In this document: positions 47,540 through 60,921 of the stretch, piece by piece
Layout of the letters: the number at the start of each line of letters is the position of its first letter
Numbering within the stretch: position 1 is the first letter of the stretch
NCBI RefSeq assembly: GCF_036370855.1
Contig: NC_088113.1
Span: forward strand, 21,968,501 to 22,032,500
Direction: 5' to 3'
Source: Dromaius novaehollandiae
Taxonomy: Eukaryota; Chordata; Aves; Casuariiformes; Dromaiidae
DNA: 64,000 bases
Program-made: the position numbers and the translations under genes
Notes under the pieces: generated by a model
Seen by the model: only the letters and a program-made list of their open reading frames with translations
Databases searched by the model: none
What the model was told of the DNA's origin: nothing

Positions 47540-49234
47540 AGATTTTTCTGTTCTTCCCCAGAGGCATTTCTTGAGCGTGTAGACGCATTAGCACCCCTTT
47601 AGTACACTCTGGACCCGTCTTTTCCACAGAATCGGGCCCCCCAGCTGTCTTTTGGCCCCCAGACCGCTTTAGACACCCTCTAGTCTCCTGGCAACCCCTC
47701 CAGATTTCTCCCTTCTTCCCCAGAGGCATTTCTAGTCCATGTAGACACGTAAGCACTCCTCTAGTGTGCTCTGGACCCCTTTTTTCCACAGAACGGGCCC
47801 CCCACATATCTTTCGAACCTCCAGACCCCTTAAACACCCTTTAGTCTCCTCGCAACCCCTCCAGATTTCTCCCTTCTTCCCCAGAGCCATTTCTAGCCCA
47901 TGTAGACACGTAGGCACTCCTCTAGTGTGCTCTAAATCCCTCTTTTCCACATAATGGAGCCCCCCAGCTCTCTTCTGGCCCCCCAGACCCTTGAGACCCC
48001 CTCTAGTCTCCTCACAACCCCTCCAGATTTCTGCCTTCTTCCCCAGAAGCATTTCTTGACAGTGTAGACCCCTTAGCAGCCCTCTAGTGCGCTCTGGACC
48101 CCTCTTTTCCACAGAATTGGTCCCCCCAGCTATCTTTTGGCCCCCCAGACCCCTTAGACACCCTCTAGTCTCTTGGCAACCCCTGCAGATTTCTCCCTTC
48201 TTCCCCAGAGCCATTTCTTGACAGTGTAGACACCTTAACATCCCTCTAGTGCACTCTGGACCCCTCTTTTCCACAGAATTAGGCCCCCCAGATATCTTTG
48301 GGACTTCCAGACCCCTTTAGACACCCTCTAGTCTCCTTGCAACCCCTCCAGATTTCTCCCTTCTTCCCCAGAGCCATTTCTTCACAGCGTAGACACCTTA
48401 GCACCCCTCTAGTGTGCTCTGGACCCCTCTTTTCCACAGAATGGGGCCCCCTAGCTCTCATCTGGCGCCCCAGACCACTTAGACACTCTCTAGTCTTCTC
48501 GCAAGCCCTCCAGATTTCTCCCTTCTTCCCCAGAGGCATTTCTTGACCATGTAGACGCCTTAGCACTCCTCTAGTGCACTCTGGACCCCTCTTTTCCACA
48601 GAATTGGGCGCCCCAGATATCTTTGGAACCTCCAGACCCCTTAGACACCCTCTAGTCTCATCGCAACCCCTCCAGATTTCTCCTTTCTTCCCCAGAGCCA
48701 TTTCTTGACAGTGTAGACGCCTTGGAACCCCTCTAGTGCGCTCTGGACCCCTCTTTTCCACAGAATGGGGCCCCCGAGCTCTGTTCTGGGCCCCCAGACC
48801 CCTTAGACACCCTCTAGGCTCCTTGCAGCCCCTCCAGATTTCTCCCTTCTTCCCCAGAGGCATTTATGGACAGTGTAGATGCTTTAGCACCCCTCTAGTG
48901 CACTCTGGATCCCTCTTTTCCACAGAATTGGCCCCCCAGCTCTCTTGTGGCCCCCAGGCCCCTTAGACACCCTCTAGTCTCCTCGCAACCCCTCCAGATT
49001 TCTCCCTTCTTCCCCGGAGGCATTTTTTGACTGTGTAGACGCCATAGAACCCCGCTAGTGTGCTCTGGACCCCTCTTTTCCACAGAATGCAGCCCCCCAG
49101 CTATCTTCTGGCCCCCCAGGCCCCTTAGACACCCTGTAGTCTTCTCGCAACCCCTCCAGATTGCTCCCTTCTTCCCCAGAGGCATTTCTTGACCGTGTCG
49201 ACACCTTAGCACCCCTCTACTGTGCTCTGGACCC

Positions 49235-49367
49235 CTAAGGTGTTGACGTGGTCAAGAAATGCCTATGGGGAAGAAGGAAGCAATCTGGAGGGCTTCTGCG
49301 GAGACTACAGGGTGTCTTGGGGGTCTGGGGACCAAATGAGAGGTGGGGTCTCCACTTTCTGGAAAAG
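49235..49367 (-). repeat. 133-bp inverted block 1
   Basis: Reverse-oriented partial satellite unit: GTCAAGAAATGCC and GGGGAAGAAGG are the reverse complements of parts of the direct unit. It begins CTAAGGTGTTGACG and ends TTTCTGGAAAAG. Confidence 0.85.
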
Positions 49368-51342
49368 AGCACCCCTCTAGTGCCCTCTTGATCCCTCTGT
49401 TCAACGGAATAGGACCCCTATCTCTCTTTTGGCCCCCCAGACCCCTTAGACACCCTCTAGTCTCCTTGCCACACCTCCAGATTTCTCCCTTCTTCCCCAG
49501 AAGCATTTATGGACAGTGTAGACGCCTTAGCACCCCTCTAGTGCGCTCTGGACCCCCCTTTTCCACAGAATTGGGCCCCCCAGATATCTTTCGGATCTCC
49601 AGACGCTTTAGACAGCCTCTAGTCTTCTTGCAACCCCTCCAGATTTCTCCCTTCTTCCCCAGAGGCATTTCTTGACCATGTAGACGCCTTAGCACCCCTC
49701 TAGTGTACTCTGGACCTCTCTTTTCCACAGAATGGCACCCCCCCAGCTCTCTTCGGGCCCCCCAGACCCCTTAGACACTCTCTAGTCTCCTCGCAACCCC
49801 CTCCAGATTTCTCCCTTCTTCCCCAGAGGCATTTATGGACAGTGTAGATGCCTTAGCACCCCTGTAGTGCACTCTGGACCCCTCTTTTCCACAGAATTGG
49901 GCCCCCCAGTTATCTTTGGGACCTCCAGACCCCTTAGACCCACTCTAGTCTCCTCGCAACCCCTGCAGATTTCTCCCTTCTTCCCCAGAAGCATTTCTTG
50001 ACTATGTAGGCACCTTAGCACCCCTCTAGTGTGCTCTGGACCCCTCTTTTCCACAGGATTGGGCCCCCCAGCTCTCATCTGGCGCCCCAGACCCCTTAGA
50101 CACTCTCTAGTCTCCTCGCAACCCCTCCAGATTTATTCTTTCTTCTCCAGAGCCATTTCTGGACCATGTAGACGCCTTCACATCCCTCTAGTGCACTCTG
50201 GACCCCCCTTTTCCACAGAATGGGGCCCACCAGATATCTTTCGGATCTCCAGACGCTTTAGACACCCTCTAGTCTCCTCGCAACCCCTCCAGATTTCTCC
50301 CTTCTTCCCCAGAGGCGTTTCTTGACAGTGTAGACGCTTTAGCACCCCTCTAGTGCACTCTGGACCCCTATTTTCCACAGAATGGGGCCCCCGAGCTCTG
50401 TTCTGGGTCCCCAGACTGCTTAGACACCCTCCACTCTCCTCGCAACACCTCCAGATTTCTCCTTTCTTCCCCAGAGGCATATCTAGACTATGTAGGCACC
50501 TTAGCACCCCTCTAGTGCACCCTGGACCCCTCTTTTCCACAGAATTGAGCCCCCCAGATATCTTTCGAACCTCCAGACCCCTTAGACACCCTCTAGTCTC
50601 CTCGCAACCCCTCCAGATTTCTCCCTTCTTCCCCAGAAGCATTTCTTGACTATGTAGACGACTTAGCACCCTTCTAGTGTGCTCTGGACCTCTCTTTTCC
50701 ACAGAATTGGGCCCCCCAGATATCTCTGGGATCTCCAGACCCCTTAGACACTCTCTAGTCTCCTCGCAACCCCTCCAGATTTCTCCCTTCTTCCCCAGAG
50801 GCATTTCTTGACAGTGTAGATGCCTTAGCACCCCTCTAGTGCACTCTGGACCCCTCTTTTCCACAGAATGGGCCCTCTCCAGCTTTCTTTTGGCCCCGCA
50901 GACTCCTTAGATATCCTCTAGTCTCCTAGCAACCCCTCCAGATTTCTCCATTCTTCCCCAGAGCCATTTCTTGACAGTGTAGACGCCTTAGCACCCCTCT
51001 AGTGCGCTCTGGACCCCTCTTTTTCACAGAATTAGGCCCCCCAGATATCTTTAGGATCTCCAGACCCCTTTAGACACCCTCTAGTCTCCTCGCATCTCCT
51101 CCAGATTTCTCCCTTTTTCCCCAGAGCCATTTCCTCACAGTGTAGACCCCTTAGCACCCCTCTAGTGCAATCTGGAGCCCTCTTTTCCACAGAATGGGGC
51201 CCCCCAGCTCTCATCTGGCCCCCCAGACCCCTTAGACACTCTCTAGTCTCCTCGCAACCCCCTCCAGATTTCTCCCTTCTTCCCCAGAGGCATTTCTTGA
51301 CCGTGTCGACACCTTAGCACCCCTCTACTGCGCTCTGGACCC

Positions 51343-51475
51343 CTAAGGTGTTGATGTGGTCAAGAAATGCCTATGGGGAAGAAGGAAGCAATCTGTAGGG
51401 CTTCTGTGGAGACTTCAGGGTGTCTTGGGGGTCTGGGGACCAAATGAGAGGTGGGGTCCCCACTTTCTGGAAAAG
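51343..51475 (-). repeat. 133-bp inverted block 2
   Basis: Same boundaries and length as block 1, 2108 bp away. Confidence 0.85.
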
Positions 51476-52634
51476 TGCACTCCTCTAGTGCCCTCTTGAT
51501 CCCTCTGTTCAACGGAATAGGACCCCTATCTCTCTTTTGGCCCCCCAGACCCCTTAGACACCCTCTAGTCTCCTTGCCACACCTTCAGATTTCTCCCTTC
51601 TTCCCCAGAAGCATTTATGGACAGTGTAGACGTCTTAGCACCCCTCTAGTGCGCTCTGGACCCCCCTTTTCCACATAATTGGGCCCACCAGATATCTTTC
51701 GGATCTCCAGACGCTTTAGACACCCTCTAGTCTCCTCGCAACTTCTCTAGATTTCTCCCTTCTTCCCCAGAGGCATTTCTTGACCATGTAGACACCTTAG
51801 CACCCCTCTAGTGCACTCTGAACCCCTCTTTTCCACAGAATTGGGTCCCCCAGCTCTCTTCTGGCACCCAGGCCACTTAGACACTCTCTAGTCTCCTTGC
51901 AACCCCTTCAGATTTCTCCCTTCTTCCCCAGAAGCATTTCTTGACAGCGTAGACCCCTTAGCACCCCACTAGTGCACTCTGGACCTCTCTTTTCCACAGG
52001 ATTGGGTCCCCCCAGCTCTCTTCTGGTCCCCAGCCCCCTTGGACAGCCTCTAGTCTCCTTGTAACCCCTCCAGATTTATTCTTTCTTCTCCAGAGCCATT
52101 TCTAGACCATGTAGACGCCTTCACATCCCTCTAGTGCACTCTGGACCCCTCTTTTCCACAGAATGGGGCCCCCCAGCTCTGTTGGGGCCCCCCAGGACCC
52201 TTAGACACCCTCTAGTCTCCTCGCAACCCCTCCAGATTTCTCCCTTCTTCCCCAGAGGCATTTCTAGACCATGTAGACCCCTTAGCACCCCTCTAGTGCA
52301 CTCTGGACCTCTCTTTTCCACAGAATGGGCCCCTCAGTTCTCTTCTGGCCCCCCAGACTCCTTAGACACCCTCTAGTCTCCTCGCAACCCCTCCACATTT
52401 TTCCTTTCTTCCACAGAGGCATTTCTGGACCATGTAGATGCTTTAGCACTCCTCTAGTGCGCTCTGGATCCCTCTTTTCCACAGAATGGGGCCCCGCAGC
52501 TCTCATCTGGCGCCCCAGACCACTTAGACACTCTCTAGTCTTCTTGCAACCCCCTCCAGATTTCTCCCTTCTTCCCCAGAGGCATTTCTTGATTGTGTCA
52601 ACACCTTAGCACCCTTCTACTGTGCTCTGGACCC

Positions 52635-52767
52635 CTAAGGTGTTGACGTTGTCAAGAAATGTCTATGGGGAAGAAGGAAGCAATGTGGAGGGCTTCTGCG
52701 GAGACTACAGGGTGTCTTGGGGGTCTGGGGACCAAATGAGAGGTGGGGTCCCCACTTTCTGGAAAAG
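52635..52767 (-). repeat. 133-bp inverted block 3
   Basis: Same block, 1292 bp after block 2. Confidence 0.85.
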
Positions 52768-54092
52768 AGCACCCCTCTAGTGCCCTCTTGATCCCTCTGT
52801 TCAACGGAATAGGACCTCTAGCTCTCTTTTGGCCCCCCAGACCCCTTAGACACGCTATAGTCTTCTTGCCACACCTCCAGATTTCTCCCTTCTTCCCCAG
52901 AAGCATTTATGGACAGTGTAGACGCCTTAGCACCCCTCTAGTGCGCTCTGGACCCCCCTTTTCCACAGAATTGGGCGCCCCAGATATCTTTGGAACCTCC
53001 AGACCCCTTAGACACCCTCTAATCTCCTCGCAACCCCTCCAGATTTCTCCCTTCTTCCCCAGAGCCATTTCTTGACAGTGTAGACGCCTTGGAACCCCTC
53101 TAGTGCGCTCTGGACCCCTCTTTTCCACAGAATGGGGCCCCCGAGCTCTGTTCTGGGCCCCCAGACTACTTAGACACCCTCTAGTCTCCTCGCAACCCCT
53201 CCAGATTTCTCCCTTCTTCCCCAGAGGCATATCTAGACCATGTAGGCACCTTAGCACTCCTCTAGTGTGCTCTGGACCCCTCTTTTCCACAGAATAGGGC
53301 ACCGCAGATATCCTTGGGATCCCCAGACCCCTTAGACCCCCCCTAGTCTCCTCGCAAGTCCTCCAGATTTCTCCCTTTTTCCGCAGAGGCCTTTCTTGAC
53401 AGTGTAGACCCCTTAGCACCCCACTAATTCATTCTGGACCCCTCTTTTTCCACAGAATGGGGCCCCCAGATATCTTCTTCTCCCCCAGACCCCTTAGACA
53501 CCTTCTAGTCTCCTCGCAACCCCTCCAGATTTCTCCTTTCTTCCCCAGAGGCATATCTAGACCATGTAGACGCCTTAGCACCCCTCTAGTGCACTCTGGC
53601 CCCCTCTTTTCCACAGAATGGCCCCCCGCCAGCTTTCTTTTGGCCCCGCAGATTACTTAGACACCCTCTAGTCTCCTCGCAACCCCCCCAGATTTCTCCC
53701 TTCTTCCCCAGAGGCATTTATGGACAGTGTAGATGCTTTAGCACCCCTCTAGTGCACTCTGGACCCCTCTTTTCCACAGAATTAGGCCCCCCAGATATCT
53801 TTGGGACCTCCAGACCCCTTTAGACATCCTCTAGTCTCTTCACAACCCCTCCAGATTACTCCCTTCTTCCCCAGAGGCATTTCTTGACAGTGTAGACACC
53901 TTAGCACTCCTCTAGTGTGCTCTGGACCCCTCTTTTCCACAGAATGGGGCCCCGCAGCTCTCATCTGGCGCCCCAGACCACTTAGACACTCTCTAGTCTT
54001 CTTGCAACCCCCTCCAGATTTCTCCCTTCTTCCCCAGAGGCATTTCTTGATTGTGTCAACACCTTAGCACCCTTCTACTGCGCTCTGGACCC

Positions 54093-54225
54093 CTAAGGTG
54101 TTGACGTTGTCAAGAAATGTCTATGGGGAAGAAGGAAGCAATGTGGAGGGCTTCTGCGGAGACTACAGGGTGTCTTGGGGGTCTGGGGACCAAATGAGAG
54201 GTGGGGTCCCCACTTTCTGGAAAAG
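54093..54225 (-). repeat. 133-bp inverted block 4
   Basis: Same block, 1458 bp after block 3. Surrounding units are also closely similar, indicating a higher-order repeat of about 1.46 kb. Confidence 0.85.
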
Positions 54226-55547
54226 AGCACCCCTCTAGTGCCCTCTTGATCCCTCTGTTCAACGGAATAGGACCTCTAGCTCTCTTTTGGCCCCCCAGAC
54301 CCATTAGACACGCTATAGTCTCCTTGCCACACCTTCAGATTTCTCCCTTCTTCCCCAGAAGCATTTATGGACAGTGTAGACGCCTTAGCACCCCTCTAGT
54401 GCACTCTGGACCCCCCTTTTCCACAGACTTGGGCGCCCCAGATATCTTTGGAACCTCCAGACCCCTTAGACACCCTCTAGTCTTCTCGCAACCCCTCCAG
54501 ATTTCTCCCTTCTTCCCCAGAGCCATTTCTTGACAGTGTAGACGCCTTGGAACCCCTCTAGTGCGCTCTGGACCCCTCTTTTCCACAGAATGGGGCCCCC
54601 GAGCTCTGTTCTGGGCCCCCAGACTACTTAGACACCCTCTAGTCTCCTCGCAACCCCTCCAGATTTCTCCCTTCTTCCCCAGAGGCATATCTAGACCATG
54701 TAGGCACCTTAGCACTCCTCTAGTGTGCTCTGGACCACTCTTTTGCACAGAACTGGGCCCCACAGCTCTCTTCTGGCCCCCCAGACCCCTTAGACACCAT
54801 CTAGTCTCCTCGCAACCCTCTCCAGATTTCTCCCTTCTTTCCCAGAGGCATTTCTTGACAGTGTAGACCCCTTAGCACCCCTCTAGTGCGCTCTGGACCC
54901 CTCTTTTCCACAGAATTGGGCCCCCCAGCTCTCTTCTGGCCCCCCAGACCCCTTAGACCCCCTCTAGGCTCCTCGCAACCCCTCCAGATTTCTCCCTTCT
55001 TGCCCAGAGGCATTTATGGACAGTGTAGATGCCTTAGCACCCCTGTAGTGCACTCTGGATCCCTCTTTTCCACAGAATTGGCCCCCCAGCTCTCTTGTGG
55101 CCCCCAGGCCCCTTAGACACTCTCTAGTCTCCTCGCAACCCCTCCAGATTTCTCCCTTCTTCCCCGGAGGCATTTTTTGACTGTGTAGACGCCATAGAAC
55201 CCCGCTAGTGTGCTCTGGACCCCTCTTTTCCACAGAATGCAGCCCCCCAGCTATCTTCTGGCCCCCCAGGCCCCTTAGACACCCTGTAGTCTTCTCGCAA
55301 CCCCTCCAGATTTCTCCCTTCTTCCCCAGAGGCATTTATGGACAGTGTAGATGCCTTAGCACCCATCTAGTGCACTCTGGACCCCTCTTTTCCACAGAAT
55401 TGGGCCCCCCAGATATCTTTGGGACCTCCAGACCCTTTTAGACACCCTCTAGTCTCCTCGCAACCCCTCCAGATTTCTCCCTTCTTCCCCAGAGGCATTT
55501 CTTGATTGTGTCAACACCTTAGCACCCCTCTACTGCGCTCTGGACCC

Positions 55548-55680
55548 CTAAGGTGTTGACGTGGTCAAGAAATGCCTATGGGGAAGAAGGAAGCAATGTG
55601 GAGGGCTTCTGCGGAGACTTCAGGGTGTCTTGGGGGTCTGGGGACCAAATGAGAGGTGGGGTCCCCACTTTCTGGAAAAG
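55548..55680 (-). repeat. 133-bp inverted block 5
   Basis: Same block, 1455 bp after block 4. Confidence 0.85.
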
Positions 55681-58112
55681 TGCACTCCTCTAGTGCCCTC
55701 TTGATCCCTCTGTTCAACGGAATAGGACCCCTAGCTCTCTTTTGGCCCCCCAGGCCCCTTAGACACCCTCTAGTCTCCTTGCCACACCTCCAGATTTCTC
55801 CCTTCTTCCCCAGAAGCATTTATGGACAGTGTAGACGCCTTAGCACCCCTCTAGTGCGCTCGGGACCCCCCTTTTCCACATAATTGGGCCCACCAGATAT
55901 CTTTCGGATCTCCAGACGCTTTAGACAGCCTCTAGTCTCCTCGCAACCCCTCCAGATTTCTCCCTTCTTCCCCAGAGGCATTTATGGACAGTGTAGACAC
56001 CTTAGCACCCCTCTAGTGCGCTCTGGACCTCTCTTTTCCACAGAATGGGCCCCTCAGTTCTCTTCTGGCCCCCCAGACTCCTTAGACACCCTCTAGTCTC
56101 CTCGCAACCCCTCCACATTTTTCCTTTCTTCCACAGAGGCATTTCTGGACCGTGTAGATGCTTTAGCACTTCTCTAGTGCACTCTGGATCCCTCTTTTCC
56201 ACAGAATTGGCCCCCCATCTTGTGGCCCCCAGGCCCCTTAGACATCCTCTAGTCTCCTTGCAACCCCTCCAGATTTCTCCCTTCTTCCCCAGAGCCATTT
56301 CTGGACCATGTAGACGCCTTAGCACTCCTCTAGTGCGCTCTGCACCCCTCTTTTCCACAGAATGGGGCCCCCCAGCTCTCTTTTGGCCCCCCAGGCCCTT
56401 TAGACACCCTCTAGTGTGCTCGCAACCCCTCCAGATTTCTCCCTTCTTCCCCAGAGGCATTTCTGGACCATGTAGACCCCCGTAGCCCCCCTCTAGTGTA
56501 CTGTGGAGTTCCTTCTGTATTTGCTTTCAGCATTCCTCATTGTCCCTTGTGGTTCTTGTGCCAGGGCCTGTGTGCCTGGAGTGGGGAGATAGAGTTTCCG
56601 TGGGGGTGGGGGGAGCCTGCAGGCACCATCCTGTCAGCTGCACTGAGTCCTGTGACATGCCTTATGACCCCTGTGGTGTGCCTTAAGCCCCTTTATTTGT
56701 ATTTTGCTTTGCCCCAGAGCCCTGCATTTGCCCTCTGATGCCCTCCGGAGCCCTCAATTCACATTTTGGGTTGCCCCCAAGGGCTCTGTGTGCCTTTTGT
56801 TGGGCCCTGTGGTTGTTTTGCAGCACACTGCAAAGTTCTCTGTTTAGCTTTCTCTCCTGTCCCAGAGTTTTCTGGGTGCTTCTTGGTGGTGCCCCCAGAG
56901 TCACTCTGTTTGCTCTGTCATTGCCTTTTTCTACTTTTGTTGTACCCAGAGCTCTCCATTTGTTCTCTTGTCCTCTGCATACTCCCCTTTCCCCTCTCTA
57001 TACCCCAGGCCTCTCCCTTCAGCTTTCAGGAAGCTGCTCTCAGGAGTGGGGGTGCCTCTGCTGCCCTGGCAGCCCCAGTTGTCCCTGATGGGGCTGATGG
57101 CCATTCCCTCTCCCCAGTTCCTGATGGGCTGCAGCTGCAGGCCCTGGGGCTGGGATGAATGCCAGGTGGAGCTGGGTGGCAGGACAGGCCCCAGGTGGGG
57201 CTCCATGGCTGGGACAGGTGGGACAAGCCACAGGTGGGGCTGATGGCAAGGGCGGGCACACGCCTGGGCTGGGGCTGCATTTGGGGGAAGCTCATGCTGG
57301 GGCTGGTTCTGGACGATGGAGCTGCTGCTGAGCACTGCTGCCTGGGACCGGCACGCGGCTGCCCTGCGGAGGAGGTGAGCGGGGCTGGGGGGGTGCGCGC
57401 TCCGGGCTGCAGGTCCCTCATGTGCCGGGGGTCCTGGTGGGTGGGAGTGTCCCGGGCAGCGCAGCACAACTGGGGTGCACTGGGGCCAGGGGAAACTGCA
57501 CCGGGGCTAGGGAGGGTGGTGTGCTGGGGCAGTGGGGGCTGAGGATGTGGTGGGGAAGAGCAGTGCACCGGGGCCATGGAGGTGGAGGGAGGGAGGAAGG
57601 GGGTGTGCCGAGGCTGTGGTGGTATGGGGGGGGGGGTAAGGGGGTGCGTTGGGGTTCGGGTGGGGAGGAAGGAGGTGCGGTGGGTCTGCAGTGGTGCTGG
57701 GGGGGAAGAAGGGGGGTGCGCCAGGATGGGGCAGGGGGGAAGGCAGGCGGTCCGCTGGGGCTGTGGTGCGGTTTATTGCGCGGTCGGAGGAGCGCGGGGA
57801 GGGGGGTGTCTCCTATGTCCGCTGGGGACCGCGTTGGGGAGGGGGAGGAGGGATCCCAGGGGAAGCGCAGGGAGGGTCGTGGGGGGAGGCAGGGGCAGTG
57901 TTGGAGTTGACCCGTAGCCGGCCGCGGCGGTGTCGGGGGAGCCCCGGGCCGGTGCTGGGGATCGCGGGGTCGCGCTCGGGGCTCTGCGGTGGATTCCGGG
58001 GAGACAGGGAGGAAAAGGGAACGGGGGCGGGACGGAAAGGAACGGAATCTCCACAGGGTTAAACTTCACCTAGCGCTACGGGGGGAGGGGGGGGGGGGCC
58101 GGGGGCGCCGCT

Positions 58113-58195
58113 GGCATGCCGGGAGCGGTAGTCTTCCGGCACCGGGCTTCCGGGAGGCCTTTTTTTGTTTGAACGGCATGCCGGGAGATGTAGTC
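58113..58195 (+). promoter_or_regulatory. Two ZNF143-type sites (D2)
   Basis: Same two sites as D1, at 58113 and 58175. A poly-T run between them is shorter and a poly-G run just upstream is longer than in D1. Confidence 0.6.
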
Positions 58196-59488
58196 TTCCC
58201 GCATTGGGCTGCTCGGACAGCATGCTGTGCCTCTCGAGGCGGCCGGAGGGGCAGTCCTTTGCCAGCGGGGTTCTCACCAGCCGGCCACGTTATGCTCTGT
58301 GGCAGGCCAGGAGCTGCAGTTCCAGGTGCCGGTGCCTTCTCAGCCCTGCAGCAGTGGCCCGCTGGGTCTGTTCCTTACTGGACATGTGCCGCTCACGCAG
58401 GAGTCCCCATAGGTCATTGGGGACAGTGGCATTTCCCTGGTTTTCCCTAGTACAAGGCAGGAAGCATTTTCCATCTCTGGTGTGACCAGGCAGGCTTGCC
58501 CCCAGGGGCTGGGGCCGTCCCTCTTGGAAATGGGGAGGGCAGGGAGAGTAGGAGGGCGCTGCGGGCTCCTGGTAGTTGTAGCTTTGCTCAAGATTGGGGC
58601 CAATTAGGCAGCAGCTATGAGGAGTGGCAGTGCTGGGAGGGCACGGTGCGGAGCTGTCCTGCTGTGCAGCACAAGGGAAAGTCCTCAAGGAAATGTGAAC
58701 AGCACTGTCTCTGTCCAAGGACCCCAAAACAGCCTGAGAGACCCTGGAACAGCCACCCCACAGCAGTACCGGGGACACCATGTCACTGCCTCCCAAGGGC
58801 ACTGCGTTCAGCTACCTTTAACTGTGTGGAAAGAGCCTGCAGGCAGGAGCCCTGGCCACAGGTACAGAGAATCCCCGGTAGCCTGGAACTATATCTCTTT
58901 TCTTTACAAAGATGCCATCTCTTTGATGCCTTGCTGCTGCTTCCATCTTGCTCGGTGCCCAAGTCTACTACATTCAGATCCACCTTTCTTGCTGCCCTCT
59001 GCTCTGTCTGAGCTGCTTGCCAGATCAAAAGGCGTGTGCGGCTAAGAACTAGGCCAAGGTGTCTCAACTGCTTGCTATAGGACAACCGGGGGGTGAATCG
59101 GCAACAGGACAGGAAAGTACCTGTGGATGAGAAACAGCTGCTTTAGAGATCTAAGACGCAGGGGCAACTGAGAGGAGTGAAAGGAGCAGGGGAAAATGGT
59201 GATGAGGAAGGTGTGCTGTTAGAGGCAGTACAGTGCAGAAGAGAGGGAAAGCTTGCTCCTATGATGAAATAAAAACTGACCTTAAGAGAGATTTGCTTTT
59301 TGCTCTTCAGGTTATGAGTACGCGTGACTTCCTGAGAACTGTTCTGAGCATGCAGTGTTGCAGGTCACGACTGCCTGGGCAGCGATCCCCAACTTGTCTG
59401 CCGAGACTACGCAACAGCTCACAGCTGCCTGTGCAATGAAAGCAAAGGCCAACTTCTCAGAGGGAAGAAGCAGGCTCCACACAGGAAG

Positions 59489-60368
59489 ATTATGGCAGGT
59501 GAGCTAATGCCCCAGAACCTTCAGTTTTCCTCCGCGTCCCCCCCAGGACTCACCCATTTGCTCCCTAGTTCCCTCAGGACCAATCCATTTGCTTTTAGGT
59601 ATGCTCCAAGGCACTCCATTTGTTCTCTTGTCCCTTCAAAATTCTTTGCTTCTTTCTAGTTCCTGCAAGGTTATTCTGACATTTGGTGTCTGTAGGCCCT
59701 CTGGTAGCATCAAGACTCCTATGTTTGTCCTCTTGTCCTATTAAGTCCCCCCTCTTTTCCCTCTAGTCTCCTCAAAACCTCTCCGTTTGCCATTGGTGCG
59801 TCTCGGCGCCTTTGCTTTTCCCTCTAGTCCTCTCAGGATGCCTCTCTTTGCCCTCTGAGCCCCTTAGGGTCCATCTCCTAGCCCTTTAGCCCCATCAGAA
59901 CCCCTCTGAGTGCCACACGCTCCCCTCAGGACGCCTTGGTTTGCCTTGGGGGTACCCCAGAGCCCTATGCATTCATTGCACCCTTTCAGTATGCCCTACG
60001 GCCCTTCTTTTCCATTGGCTGCACTGTAGAGTCCTCTCTATGCCCTATCGCTATGACCATTCCATGTGCCCTCTATCCCATCAGATCCCCTTTCCTTCCG
60101 CTCCCCTTTCCTTCCAGTCCCCTTAAGGCTTCTCTGTCTTCCTTGGTTGTGCCTCACATACCTCTATGCGTCCCCTAGTCTGCTCAAAATCCATCCCCTC
60201 CTGTCCCCTCAGAGCACCTCCTGAGGTCTTCCTTGTTAGCCAGTTCTCCTATTTTGGCTGTTTAGGCCCCTTAGGACCCCTCTGCTCTGCTGAGCATGCC
60301 TCCTGGGGTGCTGGTATGGCCCCAGAGCTGTTCTCTGGACCCCAGGCCTCCTAGAGAACAGCTGGTCT
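59489..60368 (+). repeat. Degenerate 31-bp CT-rich repeat (right)
   Basis: Duplicate of 46081-46960. Confidence 0.65.
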
Positions 60369-60921
60369 CCTCAGAAACCTTTCATATTTCGTCCTGGTTC
60401 CCCACAGTTGGGTTTTTGGCCACCTAGTCCCCTTAAAACTCCTCGCCTGCTCAGAACACCCCTACTGGGGTGCTTGCTGTGACCTGGAGCTGTCTTCGGG
60501 CCCCCCAGGCGCCTTAGACACCCTCTAGTCTCCTCGCAACCCCTCCAGATTTCTCCCTTCTTCCCCAGAGGCATTTCTTGACAGTGTAGACCCCTTAGCA
60601 CCCCTCTAGTGCGCTCTGGACCCCTCTTTTCCACAGAATAGGGCCCCCCACCCCTCCTGTGGCACCCCAGACCCCTTCGACACCCTCTAGTCTCCTCGAA
60701 ACCCATCCAGATTTCTCCCTTCTTCCCCAGAGGCATTTCTGGACCATGTAGACACCTTACTACCTCTCTAGTGCACTCTGGATTCCTCTTTTCCACAGAG
60801 TGGGGCCCCCTAGCTCTCTTGTGGCCCCCCAGGCCCCTTGGCCCCCTCTAGTCTCCTCGCAACCCCTCCAGATTTCTCCCTTCTTCCCCAGAGGCATTTC
60901 TGGACCATGTAGACACCTTAG

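Larger units (their letters stand above)
46961..56507 (+). repeat. 162-bp satellite, array A
   Basis: About 9.5 kb of tandem units of about 162 bp. A unit runs through CCTCCAGATTTCTCCC, TTCTTCCCCAGAGGCATTT, TGTAGACGCCTTAGCACC, CTCTTTTCCACAGAAT and CCCCCCAGACCCCTTAGACA. It splits into modules of about 31, 30, 20, 31, 31 and 19 bp. Because 162 is divisible by three, frames stay open on both strands (54-residue protein period); this is not evidence of a gene. Units vary at CpG positions (GTGCGCTCT, GTGCACTCT, GTGTGCTCT). Five 133-bp inverted blocks interrupt the direct order. Confidence 0.93.
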
